DNA from: Acetobacteraceae bacterium ESL0709
Lineage (GTDB): Bacteria; Pseudomonadota; Alphaproteobacteria; Acetobacterales; Acetobacteraceae
Direction: 5' to 3'
Assembly: GCA_029433415.1 (NCBI GenBank)
Contig: JAQTIA010000003.1
Coordinates: forward strand, 1,330,501-1,394,500
DNA length: 64,000 nucleotides
Positions within the stretch are counted from its first letter, which is position 1. Each line of letters begins with the position of its first letter. Below are positions 18,924 through 29,003 of the stretch, one piece after another. Made by a program: the position numbers and the translations under genes. Under the pieces are notes generated by a model that made no database searches, was not told the DNA's origin, and worked only from the letters and a program-made list of their open reading frames with translations.

Positions 18924-19667
18924 CTACACAGATGACGCCGGGAATGAACTCGGCACGGGACGATGAATTCCGCATTCCATTTTAACCTTGCCTGACCATC
19001 GACCGGCACGACTATCCTCCCCCTCCCCTACAGCTCTGGTACAAGGAGCGCATCCAATCGAAAGATAACCCTGTGCGACAAGAGGATGAGAAGGGAGCTG
19101 GCGCTCTTCCATGAAAGCCGCGATATCACGGGCCTGCCAGCCGGCAAGAGGATTAATTTTGACAGTGCCATCTTCCTGGGGCTCAATAATGGGCAAGGCC
19201 GCTCTGGTGTGAGACTGCATCCTCTTACGCCCCGTAATCCAGAGATCAAATTCTGGCAGAACCGTTTCAAGCGGCTCTACTTTCCGCAAGGCGCAGCAGG
19301 CATCCGGATCAAAAGCAGCCAGCTGATCTTGTGGATCACGATCTTTCAAGGCCTGAGAGGAGGGTGATAAAATTCGCAGGTTTCTCAGCCCCAGAAACCG
19401 GACAAGCTCATCACGATAGCTTAATGTCTCCGGGAAATGGCGTTTTGTATCAAGAAAATAAACAGGGACTGAAGAATCAATATCCGCCACGAGCGCCAAC
19501 AACACGGCTGATTCAGCACCAAAGGACGAAATTACAGCCACGCGCCCTGCAAATCGGTTCAGAATCAACTTCAAAACATCAGACGCCGTAGCACAAGGTT
19601 TTTCTGCTTCAGAGTGTTTCTCTGCAACATCTTGTAATAAAGTCAGCTCTGTCCCTGAAAGCGCCAT
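18924..19667 (-). CDS. cysH: Assimilatory APS/PAPS reductase (iron-sulfur APS type)
   Basis: A 247-residue thioredoxin-dependent reductase producing sulfite. It has the paired cysteines in ACCALRKVEPL (C124, C125) and the GCAPC motif (C206, C209) that together bind a [4Fe-4S] cluster, and the catalytic ECGIH near the C-terminus. Enterobacterial PAPS reductases lack the CC and CxxC cysteines, so APS is the expected substrate. The start has a GGGGGA site. First gene of the cys operon, with an AT-rich 254-base region upstream that must carry its promoter; I could not identify a specific operator there. Confidence 0.92.
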   Translation of the reverse strand: MALSGTELTLLQDVAEKHSEAEKPCATASDVLKLILNRFAGRVAVISSFGAESAVLLALVADIDSSVPVYFLDTKRHFPETLSYRDELVRFLGLRNLRILSPSSQALKDRDPQDQLAAFDPDACCALRKVEPLETVLPEFDLWITGRKRMQSHTRAALPIIEPQEDGTVKINPLAGWQARDIAAFMEERQLPSHPLVAQGYLSIGCAPCTRAVGEGEDSRAGRWSGKVKMECGIHRPVPSSFPASSV

Positions 19668-19921
19668 GGTATCGATCCCCCGAACCTTTCTGTCGGGTCA
19701 AGCTCTAGACCTAATTTACGCATATTACAATGTTAATTATACTTTTAACTATTTTTATTAGTAATTAAATGGAGGCTATATCCGTACCTCTGATAAAAAG
19801 GCGCTTTAAAAAATCATCCTCTTTTAAAAATTTACTTTTAAAAAAAACCTGCTCCTTCTAAGCTCCTCCGTAGAATATATCTACCATAATGCCATTAAAG
19901 TCCTGTCATGGGAGACACTGT

Positions 19922-21205
19922 GTGACAGAGCGTCTGAAGTCGCTTTTCCTGATATTTTCGAGACACTGTCAGACGAAACAGGCCTTGTGCATTCTGTCGG
20001 CCTTGCTGGCCACGAGTATACTATCTCCAGCTGCGGCAGACATACCGCATAATACACTATTACCCGGTGACGAGCTTGATCTCAGCGTTCCCTGCGTCGA
20101 CACACATCTCACGGTCGATTCACAACTGAAAAATGGTATCGTTATCAAAGCCTCCAAAGGCACCCAACCCGATATGATGCAGGGCATGGATGGTGCGCAG
20201 AAACGTCTTTCCCTAATCTATAAGACCTGTACCCAAGGCGCATCCCTATGGCTCGCTATTTCTCCCAACACAACGCTGACTGTACATGACAGCCCCGAAT
20301 CGACCATTACCGAAGAGGGGACCCTCGCCGCTCTGGAAGCCAATATACAGGATGCCACGCTTTCAGCTGATACAATTGAATCGCTTGATCTCGCTGCAAA
20401 TGGGGCTTCACAGATCACCATCCATCAACTCGACCGTGCGGCACAGATAGCGGCTGTCGCAACGTCACAAATCAAGATTGATCAGGTTAATCTGACGGCT
20501 CTCTCTGCCACAATGGGCGGTACAAGTTCTCTGCAAATTAGCTCGGGACTGATCAGCGTTGTGACACTTTTCCTCACTCACCAGAGTAGCGCAGAGATTC
20601 ACGCCAGCATTGGCAAAGCCGGTGTAACCGCCAATGACCAAAGCAAGGCGAAGGTTGGGCCTCTTCTGGGCGCTCTCCTCCCCAGAGGAACAGGGACTGT
20701 CGAAACATTTGAGGATACAGCACCAGTCAAGAAACCGCTGCCGCCCAAACCGACAACACCACCACAACCCACAGCTGAAGAAAAAGCCGCCGCTGCTATT
20801 GCCGCTGAAACCGCAGCTTTCCTGAAAAATCCTTCCTCGGGTTCCACCCCTTCTGCCTCCCCGGCGCCAACAACACCGCCGCAGGAACAATCCTCTCCGG
20901 CACCTGCACCCGCAGCAGAAGCCCAGCAGCCTTCTGCCCTCTTCCCTGTCCCCGACCAGAGTGACAATTCGCAAACAAGCGCCGCGCCTTCTACGCCAGA
21001 GCCTGCAAAAGCAGCCCCTTCGTCCGAGGGCGACCCGACATCGTCACCATCCGCTACCACACCAGAACAGTCACCTTCTGCACAAGGTAATGCACAAGAA
21101 TCACCTGATGCCAGTTCACAACCGTCACAGAGCCATGAAGACCAACAATCCCAACCTTCTGCATCAGACAGCTCTACAACGACCACGCTAGAACCTTTGC
21201 CATAA
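19922..21205 (+). CDS. Secreted protein with GIN/DUF2807-like beta domain and Pro/Ser-rich tail
   Basis: About 427 residues. I prefer the GTG at 19922 because GGGAGA sits six bases upstream; an ATG at 19889 lacks a ribosome site. A signal peptide ends near AAADIPHN. The middle (about residues 45-260) has short repetitive strands such as ESLDLAANGASQITIHQLD and KIDQVNLTALSATMGG, which look like the right-handed beta-helix of DUF2807 (adhesin head GIN) proteins. From about residue 275 the chain is low-complexity Pro/Ser/Ala/Thr/Gln, probably an extended and disordered tail. It has no enzyme motif. It lies 86 bases upstream of mlaE on the same strand. Function unknown; cell-envelope localisation is likely. 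Confidence 0.72.
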   Translation: MTERLKSLFLIFSRHCQTKQALCILSALLATSILSPAAADIPHNTLLPGDELDLSVPCVDTHLTVDSQLKNGIVIKASKGTQPDMMQGMDGAQKRLSLIYKTCTQGASLWLAISPNTTLTVHDSPESTITEEGTLAALEANIQDATLSADTIESLDLAANGASQITIHQLDRAAQIAAVATSQIKIDQVNLTALSATMGGTSSLQISSGLISVVTLFLTHQSSAEIHASIGKAGVTANDQSKAKVGPLLGALLPRGTGTVETFEDTAPVKKPLPPKPTTPPQPTAEEKAAAAIAAETAAFLKNPSSGSTPSASPAPTTPPQEQSSPAPAPAAEAQQPSALFPVPDQSDNSQTSAAPSTPEPAKAAPSSEGDPTSSPSATTPEQSPSAQGNAQESPDASSQPSQSHEDQQSQPSASDSSTTTTLEPLP

Positions 21206-21291
21206 CTTTCAAAACGGCATAATCGGCTTTTGCTGGACAACTTGTCACAAGGCCAGGAAAAAACGGTTTTTCATGCTACAGGGATCCAAAT

Positions 21292-22077
21292 GTGACGTTC
21301 ATACTCTTGCCTCTTATCGCGCTTGGACGCTTTATTTTATCAGGCTTCAGACATGCAGGAGCCATAACTGTTTTTGGATTGAAAGCCCTGACAGGCTTGG
21401 TCAGGCCGCCCTTCTATTTCAGGACGTTTTTCCGCACATCCATTGAAATCGGATTCCTGTCCCTGCCCGTGGTCGCATTGACCGCAATTTTCGCCGGTGC
21501 CGTCATCGCCCTGCAATCCTATACAGGCTTTAAACAATATCATGCCCAAAGTGCCGTAGCGAATATCGTCGTCCTGGCTGTGACACGTGAATTAGGCCCT
21601 GTTCTGGCTGGGCTTATGGTAGCTGGCCGTGTTGGAGCCGCCCTTTCGGCACAGATCGGGACAATGCGCGTCACAAACCAGATTGATGCGCTGACAACAC
21701 TTTCCACCAACCCTATAAAATACCTTGTTACGCCGCGCCTTCTGGCTGCAACACTGGCCATGCCAGTCCTGGTCCTTATTGCTGATATTCTGGGAGCCTT
21801 TGGCGGTTTCAGCGTTTCTGTCCTTAAGCTCGGAATTGAACCACGCACTTATATCAGCGCCACCATAGAAGCCGTTAAATTCTCTGACACAATGACCGGA
21901 TTGGTCAAAGCCGCCATTTTCGGTTTCCTGATCGCTCTTCTCGGTTGCTATCATGGCTATAATAGCCGCGGCGGTGCAGAAGGTGTCGGCGCTGCGGCAA
22001 CATCGACGGTCGTAGCAACATCTGTCCTGATTCTGCTTTTTGACTATATTCTCACGGACCTCTTCTTCAACGTCTGA
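21292..22077 (+). CDS. mlaE: MlaE-type ABC transporter permease (lipid asymmetry)
   Basis: A 261-residue inner-membrane permease of the MlaE family, which moves phospholipids between inner membrane and periplasmic MCE carriers. Signatures are FAGAVIALQSYTGF, the VTRELGPVLAGLMVAGRVGAA motif and the IGTMRVTNQIDAL loop. Starts at GTG with AGGGA upstream. Followed 29 bases later by mlaF. The MCE protein MlaD and the MlaB/MlaC partners are not nearby. Confidence 0.92.
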   Translation: MTFILLPLIALGRFILSGFRHAGAITVFGLKALTGLVRPPFYFRTFFRTSIEIGFLSLPVVALTAIFAGAVIALQSYTGFKQYHAQSAVANIVVLAVTRELGPVLAGLMVAGRVGAALSAQIGTMRVTNQIDALTTLSTNPIKYLVTPRLLAATLAMPVLVLIADILGAFGGFSVSVLKLGIEPRTYISATIEAVKFSDTMTGLVKAAIFGFLIALLGCYHGYNSRGGAEGVGAAATSTVVATSVLILLFDYILTDLFFNV

Positions 22078-22106
22078 TCATTCTTCCGCCAGGAGGCGTT
22101 TTTACC

Positions 22107-22895
22107 ATGACCACTCCACGCCTGCGCATTCGTGGCCTTAAGAAATCCTTCGGCCCCAAAGCCGTCCTGACGGGGATTGATCTTGACATTGAACAGGGCA
22201 CTTCAATGGTCATCATCGGAGGTTCAGGAAGCGGAAAATCTGTGTTATTACGTTGTATTCTAGGGCTTGTTCTCCCCGATGAAGGTATTATCGAAATTGA
22301 CGGCGAGGATGTCCTGAGGGCTCGTCCGCAACGACAGGAAGAACTACGTCGCCGAATTGGCATGCTGTTTCAGAATGCAGCACTCTTCGACAGCATGAGT
22401 GTCATTGACAATCTGCTGTTTGGGCTGAGAGCCAAATCATCCCTGCATCCCCGCCGGGATAAAGAAAAACTGCAACAAGCCGCCTTCAGACTTCTGGCAC
22501 AGGTCGGACTGGATGACTCTGTCGCCGCATTAAATCCTTCAGAACTTTCAGGAGGTATGCAAAAACGCGTTGGGCTAGCCCGGGCTATCGCTGGGCGACC
22601 AGATATATTGTTCTTTGATGAGCCAACGACAGGTCTGGATCCCATTATGAGTGCCATCATTGATGGTCTGATCGTGAATTGCGTCAAAAAACTTGGCTCT
22701 ACAGCCATCGCTATTACCCACGATATGGCTTCAGCCCAACGGATCGGCACGCAGGCTGCCATGCTTTATGAAGGGAAACTAATCTGGAAAGGCGCTGCTC
22801 AAGATCTCCTTCACTCCGGTAATGAGATTGTGGATCAGTTTACCCACGGACGCCGGGAAGGACCTATCCATATTGAGGCTGCTCCCACCCTTTGA
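22107..22895 (+). CDS. mlaF: MlaF-type ABC transporter ATP-binding protein
   Basis: A 262-residue ABC ATPase partnering with the permease just upstream. Walker A is GGSGSGKSV near residue 40, the signature motif is LSGGMQKRVGLARAI, and Walker B with its Glu is ILFFDEPTTGLDP. The strong AGGAGG ribosome site and short spacing show a two-gene transport operon that continues after 9 bases into radA. Confidence 0.92.
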   Translation: MTTPRLRIRGLKKSFGPKAVLTGIDLDIEQGTSMVIIGGSGSGKSVLLRCILGLVLPDEGIIEIDGEDVLRARPQRQEELRRRIGMLFQNAALFDSMSVIDNLLFGLRAKSSLHPRRDKEKLQQAAFRLLAQVGLDDSVAALNPSELSGGMQKRVGLARAIAGRPDILFFDEPTTGLDPIMSAIIDGLIVNCVKKLGSTAIAITHDMASAQRIGTQAAMLYEGKLIWKGAAQDLLHSGNEIVDQFTHGRREGPIHIEAAPTL

Positions 22896-22904
22896 GAGAC
22901 TGTC

Positions 22905-24308
22905 ATGGCCAAGAAACCCACTATTCGCTTCGTCTGCCAGAACTGCCAGGCCTCATATCTGAAATGGCAGGGCAAATGTGAAAATTGTGGTGAATGGAAT
23001 ACTCTGGAAGAAGAAAAAGTTGAAGTAACACCTCGTCGGACGATCGCCCTGAAAGGCGGCGGTCTCTCGACCGTACGACTGGATGGAAAAACGACGCCAC
23101 CCCAGAGGATTCATAGTGGCATTGAAGAATTTAACCGCGTCCTGGGCGGCGGATTCGTTCCGGGTTCAGTCGTTCTGGTCGGGGGCGATCCCGGTATCGG
23201 GAAATCAACACTGATGCTTCAGGCCACCTGCGCCCTCGCTGGAACCGGCCACGAAGTTCTTTATGTGTCAGGCGAAGAAGCTATTGACCAGATTCGCCTG
23301 CGCGCCCAGCGTCTGGGGCTTGATGTCAAACCAGACGCCCTGAATACACTGGATCTGGCCGCTTCAATCAATGTAACCGATATTGTCACGACTCTTGAAG
23401 AACGGCACGTCCATAAGGTTGTTGTTATTGATTCCATCCAGACAATGTGGCTGGAGGGCATAGAAAGTGCTCCCGGTTCAGTCTCACAGGTTCGCGCCTG
23501 TGCTTTTGAACTGATCCGTTTGGCAAAAACACTCGGATTCGCTCTGGTTCTTATCGGTCACGTCACCAAAGAAGGCTCACTGGCAGGTCCCCGCGTTCTT
23601 GAACATATGGTGGATGCCGTCCTCTATTTTGAAGGCGACAGGGGACATCAGTTCCGTATTTTACGCGCTGCCAAGAACCGTTTTGGGGCAACAGACGAAA
23701 TTGGCGTTTTTGCCATGACGGATTCCGGTCTGAAGGAAGTTCCCAATCCTTCGGCCCTCTTTCTCGCAGAGCGCCACGGCAACATCGCAGGTTCGGCTGT
23801 TTTCGCAGGCCTCGAAGGTACGCGCCCTGTCCTTATGGAAGTACAAGTGCTTCTCTCCCCCAAAACAGGAGAAGGGGCCCCAAGACGGGCTGTTATTGGC
23901 TGGGATACAGCCAGACTGAATATGATTCTGGCTGTACTGGAAGCACGCTGTGGTCTGAAACTCAGCTCCATGGATGTTTATCTCAACATCACGGGCGGCA
24001 TAAAAATTACCGAACCTGCTGCTGATCTTGCCGTCGCTGCTGCCCTGATCTCGGCAGCCACCGGAAAACCAACGGCTTCTGATGCCGCTTATTTTGGGGA
24101 AATTGGTCTCTCCGGCGAGTTGCGACAAGTCAGTCAGACCGAACTCAGACTAAAAGAGATTGCCAAACTGGGCTTCCGGCAAGCCTTCTTACCGCGCCAC
24201 GTTAGTTCAACCTCTGCACGCCCACGTCCTCCACAAGGACTGTCCCTGCAGGAAATAGGTCATTTAAGCGATCTGGTAGCCCTCTTCACGATAAAAGGCG
24301 TGTCTTAG
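22905..24308 (+). CDS. radA: DNA repair protein RadA
   Basis: A 467-residue RecA-like branch-migration helicase in recombination. It has an N-terminal C4 zinc finger (CQNC...CENC within residues 10-30), Walker A GGDPGIGKST, the RadA-specific KNRFG motif (in AKNRFGATDE) and a C-terminal Lon-protease-like domain. Length is typical. It starts 9 bases after mlaF and its stop overlaps the end of the convergent YigZ-family gene by 4 bases. Confidence 0.95.
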   Translation: MAKKPTIRFVCQNCQASYLKWQGKCENCGEWNTLEEEKVEVTPRRTIALKGGGLSTVRLDGKTTPPQRIHSGIEEFNRVLGGGFVPGSVVLVGGDPGIGKSTLMLQATCALAGTGHEVLYVSGEEAIDQIRLRAQRLGLDVKPDALNTLDLAASINVTDIVTTLEERHVHKVVVIDSIQTMWLEGIESAPGSVSQVRACAFELIRLAKTLGFALVLIGHVTKEGSLAGPRVLEHMVDAVLYFEGDRGHQFRILRAAKNRFGATDEIGVFAMTDSGLKEVPNPSALFLAERHGNIAGSAVFAGLEGTRPVLMEVQVLLSPKTGEGAPRRAVIGWDTARLNMILAVLEARCGLKLSSMDVYLNITGGIKITEPAADLAVAAALISAATGKPTASDAAYFGEIGLSGELRQVSQTELRLKEIAKLGFRQAFLPRHVSSTSARPRPPQGLSLQEIGHLSDLVALFTIKGVS

Positions 24309-24904
24309 TTACGGTCCTCATCAAGAAACTGAAGCTGTTTTTGTCCGCGCGTCATATCACGCAACCAGCTTGCAAGCTCCTCTCTATGAACCAGGGGAAG
24401 CGACAGATGCAAAGCGGCTCCCTCAGCATCAAAGTTACAGCTTCTAACCTCGACCTGCCAATGCGGCAATTTGGCTTCTATCTCGGCATAGAGAGAGAAG
24501 GGGCAATGAAATTTCAGGCCAATTCGCTCTATAAGCTCTATTCGAGCGGCTTCACGTAAACAGGCAGAAGCCGCACCGCCATACGCCCTTACCAACCCGC
24601 CAGCGCCCAGTTTTATTCCCCCGAACCAGCGCGTGACGACAACCACAACATGATCAAAATCCTGTCCTTCAATTGCCGACAGGATAGGACGCCCTGCCGT
24701 CCCCGAAGGCTCTCCATCATCACTGATCCGAAAGCGGGGGCCTATTTTAAACGCCCAACAATTATGCGTTGCCTCTGGAACTGATATATCTGTCACGAAT
24801 GCCATGGCACCGTCCTCGTCACCTACGCTACGCGCGTAGGTACGAAAGACACTATGTTTAATAACTGATTCGTGTTCGGCCAAACCGTCAACTGTCCAGG
24901 TCAT
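24305..24904 (-). CDS. YigZ/IMPACT family protein (UPF0029)
   Basis: A 199-residue protein with the IMPACT N-domain: HNCWAFKIG, the SDDGEPSGTAGRPIL signature and VVVVTRWFGGIKLGAGGLVRAY. E. coli YigZ and eukaryotic IMPACT share this domain; IMPACT regulates GCN2, while the bacterial role is unclear. The ATG at 24904 is chosen for its AAAGGAGT site and because it begins at the conserved domain; 21 upstream codons to 24967 look non-coding. Confidence 0.88.
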   Translation of the reverse strand: MTWTVDGLAEHESVIKHSVFRTYARSVGDEDGAMAFVTDISVPEATHNCWAFKIGPRFRISDDGEPSGTAGRPILSAIEGQDFDHVVVVVTRWFGGIKLGAGGLVRAYGGAASACLREAARIELIERIGLKFHCPFSLYAEIEAKLPHWQVEVRSCNFDAEGAALHLSLPLVHREELASWLRDMTRGQKQLQFLDEDRN

Positions 24905-25018
24905 GGGACTCCTTTTAGCGCAAAGCATGAAGAACTTGCCAGCACATGAAAAATTGCGCCGGGACAAATTGAGTTCTAAAAGCAGTTTCGGAATCCTGTG
25001 CCGTTTTAAAGGACTGAT

Positions 25019-27610
25019 ATGCTTTCCAGACTGACCTGTGGTTTGACTTCATTTTGTGCACGCCATGCTTTTCCTGTCCTGTCGCTTTTTATTTTCCTCT
25101 GTCTGGGTGCGGGCTGGCTCAGTTATGAGAAGCTTGGCATCACCACCGAAACGGACAAGCTTTTTTCAGACACACTTCCATGGAAACATTATAATCACGA
25201 AATTGAGCGCCTCTTCCCCGGAGAAAAAGACACTCTTGTCGCTATTATCAAGGCTGACACTCCCGAAGAGGGACAGGCGACAGCTCACGCTCTGACAGAA
25301 CAGCTCAAACGGGACACTACTCATTTTAACGCTGTGTCCGAACCGGCCGCCAACCCTTTTTATACACAGCATGCCCTGCTTTTTCTGGACAAGCCACAGC
25401 TCCAGTCCCTGCTCGATTCCATTATCTCTGCACAGCCTTTTCTGGGAACTCTTTCGGCTGATCCGTCACTGACAGGGCTATTTCAAAGCTTCAGTCTGTT
25501 AAGCATGGGGATCAAATCCGGGCAAACCATTCCTGAAAGTTTCAATAAAACATTAGGCATATTTGCCCAGACACTTGATGAAGCTTCACGCGGAAAGACA
25601 GCACCTCTCTCATGGCAGAATCTGCTTGCCGGTGACCTAACTGCAATGGGGGGAGACTATTATTTCGTCATGACGCACCCCAAACGGGATTTTACGTCTT
25701 TCGAACCTTCAGAAGCAGCGACCAAAGCGATGCGGGCCGTTCTGAACACACTTCCAACCGTCAAGGCAGGGCGGGCTTCAGCCTTAATCACGGGAGAAGC
25801 CAAACTCAATGATGAGGAGTTTTCGACTGTTGCAGAGGGGATGGTCTGGGGGCTTATTATTTCTCTTGCTCTGGTCACTTTATGGCTCATTCTGGCCGTA
25901 CGCTCGATACGCGTGATTATCCCCATTCTGATGACTCTCATTACCGGTCTGATTCTCACCACAGGTTTTGCTGCCCTCAGTGTTGGTACGCTGAATCTGA
26001 TCTCCGTCGCATTTGCCATATTATTTGTCGGTATTGCAGTCGATTTTGCCATTCAATTTGGCGTCCGGTTCCGATGTCAGCACGGTACCCAAGGAGAAGT
26101 TCTTTCACCTATTGAGGCCCTCGCTCACACTGGTGCGGAAAGTGGCCCCCAGATTTTTATTGCTTCTTTGGCTACGGCTGCGGGTTTTATGGCCTTTACT
26201 CCAACGCATTTTGTCGGCGTTGCGCAACTGGGACTCATTGCAGGGATCGGGATGCTTATTGCCTTTGCCTGCACTCTGACCATTCTTCCTGCTTTGCTGA
26301 TTATTTTTCGCGCTCATTCATCCATAGAAAATCACGGTTTCCGCTTTTTAAAACCGCTTGATAAGGGATTGCGCCACTACCGTTTTATCGTTCTGGGACT
26401 ATTTGGCATTGCTGGTGCCGTTGGCCTGGGATTGACATCACAGCTTCACTTCGATTCTGACCCCCTCCACACGAAAAACCCCAATACAGAAGGTATGAGG
26501 GCGCTCAGAGTGTTGGAAGCCAATCCCTTGACAACATTCTACAATGCCCAACTAATCGTAAAAGACGAAAGCACTGCTGCCAAACAAGCCCAGGCCCTGT
26601 CCCGTCTCCCCAGTGTGCATGATGTGCTCTGGATTGGCGCCCTTGTCCCTGAAGACCAGAACGAAAAGCTGGCTATGATTGAAGATGCCGCCAGTCTTCT
26701 CCTGCCTAGCCTAATGCTGCCGCAGACCCTGCCTGCCCCAGACGCACAGGCCATGCGAAATGCCGCTATAAAAACAGCTGGACAACTGGATGAAATTGCA
26801 CCTGACAAGCTGACCCCCGCCATGAAACAGCTCAAGGATGCACTGCATCGTTTGGGTACCTCCTCTGATGACCAAATTCTGGCCGCCAATAGAGCCATGA
26901 TGCAGTTCCTGCCAACCGAGCTTCAGCAACTCAGGACAGTTTTGCACCCCACGGTTGTAACTTCCGAAACGATCCCCTCAGATATCAGGAAGGAATATGT
27001 CTCCCCTGATGGACTTTACCGTCTGGTCATCCACCCCAAGGGACAGATGTCCGAGCCAGCGACATTGCACAAATTTGTTAATGAACTAAAAACTGTTAAT
27101 CCAGATATTGCTGGCCCGGCGCTGGAAATTACGGAAAGCGCACGAACCATTACTCATGCCTTTACGGAGGCAGCACTTTGCGCGATTATCGTAATTGCCA
27201 TTATTCTGGTGGTCGCCCTGCGCCGCCTTGGGGATAGTCTCCTGGTCATTACCCCGTTAATCCTGTCCTCTCTCCTGACGGTCATTCTAATCACATCCGT
27301 GCCGGAACCACTGAATTATGCCAATATTATCGCTTTGCCTCTCCTGCTCGGCGTCGGCGTCTCATTCAATATTTATTTCGTTATGAACTGGCGGGCTGGC
27401 CTGAAATATCCTCTAACATCTCCTACAGCGCGAGCCGTTATTTTTTCTGCCCTCACAACGGGCTCAGCTTTTGGCTCGCTCGCAGCTTCGGCACACCCCG
27501 GTACAGCAAGCATGGGACGATTACTCCTGCTGTCCCTAGGCTGTACCCTACTTTGCACCCTTCTTTTTATCCCGGCACTATTACCAAAACGCCCACAGGA
27601 TGAACGCTAA
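25019..27610 (+). CDS. hpnN: HpnN-type hopanoid transporter (RND/MMPL family)
   Basis: An 863-residue RND-superfamily membrane protein. An N-terminal helix is followed by a large periplasmic domain (about residues 45-270), a block of six helices with an SSD-like segment (FAILFVGIAVDFAIQFGVRF), a second periplasmic domain (about residues 455-710) and a final helix block. The order, the length and the IT-TDTDKLFS-type start of the first periplasmic domain match HpnN, which moves hopanoids to the outer membrane. No other hpn gene is in the window, whereas hpnN often sits in the hopanoid cluster. Convergent with mntH, 5 bases apart. Confidence 0.85.
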   Translation: MLSRLTCGLTSFCARHAFPVLSLFIFLCLGAGWLSYEKLGITTETDKLFSDTLPWKHYNHEIERLFPGEKDTLVAIIKADTPEEGQATAHALTEQLKRDTTHFNAVSEPAANPFYTQHALLFLDKPQLQSLLDSIISAQPFLGTLSADPSLTGLFQSFSLLSMGIKSGQTIPESFNKTLGIFAQTLDEASRGKTAPLSWQNLLAGDLTAMGGDYYFVMTHPKRDFTSFEPSEAATKAMRAVLNTLPTVKAGRASALITGEAKLNDEEFSTVAEGMVWGLIISLALVTLWLILAVRSIRVIIPILMTLITGLILTTGFAALSVGTLNLISVAFAILFVGIAVDFAIQFGVRFRCQHGTQGEVLSPIEALAHTGAESGPQIFIASLATAAGFMAFTPTHFVGVAQLGLIAGIGMLIAFACTLTILPALLIIFRAHSSIENHGFRFLKPLDKGLRHYRFIVLGLFGIAGAVGLGLTSQLHFDSDPLHTKNPNTEGMRALRVLEANPLTTFYNAQLIVKDESTAAKQAQALSRLPSVHDVLWIGALVPEDQNEKLAMIEDAASLLLPSLMLPQTLPAPDAQAMRNAAIKTAGQLDEIAPDKLTPAMKQLKDALHRLGTSSDDQILAANRAMMQFLPTELQQLRTVLHPTVVTSETIPSDIRKEYVSPDGLYRLVIHPKGQMSEPATLHKFVNELKTVNPDIAGPALEITESARTITHAFTEAALCAIIVIAIILVVALRRLGDSLLVITPLILSSLLTVILITSVPEPLNYANIIALPLLLGVGVSFNIYFVMNWRAGLKYPLTSPTARAVIFSALTTGSAFGSLAASAHPGTASMGRLLLLSLGCTLLCTLLFIPALLPKRPQDER

Positions 27611-27615
27611 GAAAC

Positions 27616-28917
27616 TCAGACAAGGACATCAACAAGCAGTTTCATGTTCAACACGACGATCAAGCCTGCCACCAACCACGAAAGAGCTATCCATAAAGGA
27701 GAGAGGGAGAATTCTCCCATCTTCTTTTTGCTCCCGGCAAAAAGCACAAGGGGAATAACAGCAAATGGAAGCTGCATGGATAAAATGATCTGACTAAAGA
27801 CCAGCAGGGTGCCTACCTTCCCCTGACCGTAGAGAACTATCACAAAGACGACCGGGATAATGGCCAGCCCCCTTGTCAGAAGGCGACGTGCCCAATAAGG
27901 CAAACGAATATGGAGGAACCCTTCCATAATAATCTGCCCTGCAAGCGTTCCTGTCACAGTAGAGTTTGTGCCTGCAGCCAGGAGAGCAATAGCAAAAAGT
28001 GTTGAGGCCATACCAAACCCCAGAACAGGCGATAATAAACGCCAGGCATCACTTATCTCAGCAACATTCTGATGAATTGTGCCATGAAAGGCCGCAGCTG
28101 AGACAATCAGAATGGCTGCGTTAATTCCCAGCGCAAAAGTGAGAGCTATCGTGCCGTCCCAGGTAGCCCAACGTATGGCCTCTTTCTTCCCTTCCAAAGT
28201 GCGTTCGTAAGCCCGCGTCTGCACCAAGGACGAATGAAGATAAAGATTATGGGGCATGACTGTCGCCCCTACGATCCCAATGGCAATATAAAGCATTGCC
28301 GGGTTCGTCACGATTTGTAGGGATGGAAGAAATCCTCTTATCACAGCACCCGGAACAGGAGCGCACACGATCAGCTGAATGGTAAAACAGACGCCAATAA
28401 CGACCAAAAGGGCAGCCACAAAAGCTTCCAATGCCCTGAAGCCAAATTTCATAAGGAGCAGCACCAGAAAAGCATCCAGAACAGAAATCATGCTTCCTGC
28501 CAGCAGGGAAAGTCCGAAAAGAAGGTTTAAGGCGATTGCCGTACCAATGACCTCAGCCACATCACAAGCAATAATCGCCAGCTCACAAGCCAGCCAAAGA
28601 GGGATATTGAGCCATGATGGGAACCATTCCCTGCATGCTCGTGCAAGATCCCGCTCTGTCGCGATTCCCAGACGGGCCGCCAAAGCCTGAAGGAGAACAG
28701 CCATAAAATTGGACAGCAAAATGATAAAAAGGAGCGTGTAGCCAAATTGTGCCCCGCCCTGAAGATCGGTCGCCCAATTACCGGGATCCATATACCCCAC
28801 AGCAACCATATAACCAGGCCCGACAAACGCCAGAAACCTCCTCAGATTTGAAACTTTCCCTTCTGGAACAGTTACTGAAGATAATTCCTGTTTATGTTGG
28901 CAGGAAGGTTCAGCCAT
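27616..28917 (-). CDS. mntH: Nramp-type Mn2+/Fe2+ transporter
   Basis: A 433-residue proton-coupled divalent metal importer with about 11 membrane helices. Metal-site motifs are present: DPGN (residues 44-47) in helix 1 and MPHNLYLHS in helix 6, together with the GQxxxxxGTxAGQ-like segment ([15 protein letters not shown]). No Mn riboswitch or Fur/MntR box could be recognised in the 86 bases upstream, part of which is taken up by the terminator of the sqr gene, so it has its own promoter or modest read-through. Confidence 0.93.
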   Translation of the reverse strand: MAEPSCQHKQELSSVTVPEGKVSNLRRFLAFVGPGYMVAVGYMDPGNWATDLQGGAQFGYTLLFIILLSNFMAVLLQALAARLGIATERDLARACREWFPSWLNIPLWLACELAIIACDVAEVIGTAIALNLLFGLSLLAGSMISVLDAFLVLLLMKFGFRALEAFVAALLVVIGVCFTIQLIVCAPVPGAVIRGFLPSLQIVTNPAMLYIAIGIVGATVMPHNLYLHSSLVQTRAYERTLEGKKEAIRWATWDGTIALTFALGINAAILIVSAAAFHGTIHQNVAEISDAWRLLSPVLGFGMASTLFAIALLAAGTNSTVTGTLAGQIIMEGFLHIRLPYWARRLLTRGLAIIPVVFVIVLYGQGKVGTLLVFSQIILSMQLPFAVIPLVLFAGSKKKMGEFSLSPLWIALSWLVAGLIVVLNMKLLVDVLV

Positions 28918-28944
28918 AAAGTCTCAATCCCGATTATTTCCCAC

Positions 28945-28973
28945 AAAAAAGGCCCCACCCAAAGGGCGGGGCC
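28945..28973 (-). terminator. Rho-independent terminator of sqr
   Basis: On the reverse strand GGCCCCGCCC and GGGTGGGGCC form a 10-bp stem with a 3-base loop, followed by six T residues. It sits 30 bases after the sqr stop and separates sqr from mntH on the same strand. Confidence 0.9.
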
Positions 28974-29003
28974 AGTTTCACCCTACCACCTTATGACAGG
29001 AGT

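Noticed and set aside
20599-21240. Long antisense frame opposite the tail of the secreted protein.
   Set aside because: It is the complement of a Pro/Ser/Ala-rich low-complexity region; Cys/Gly-rich output and no ribosome site indicate a shadow.
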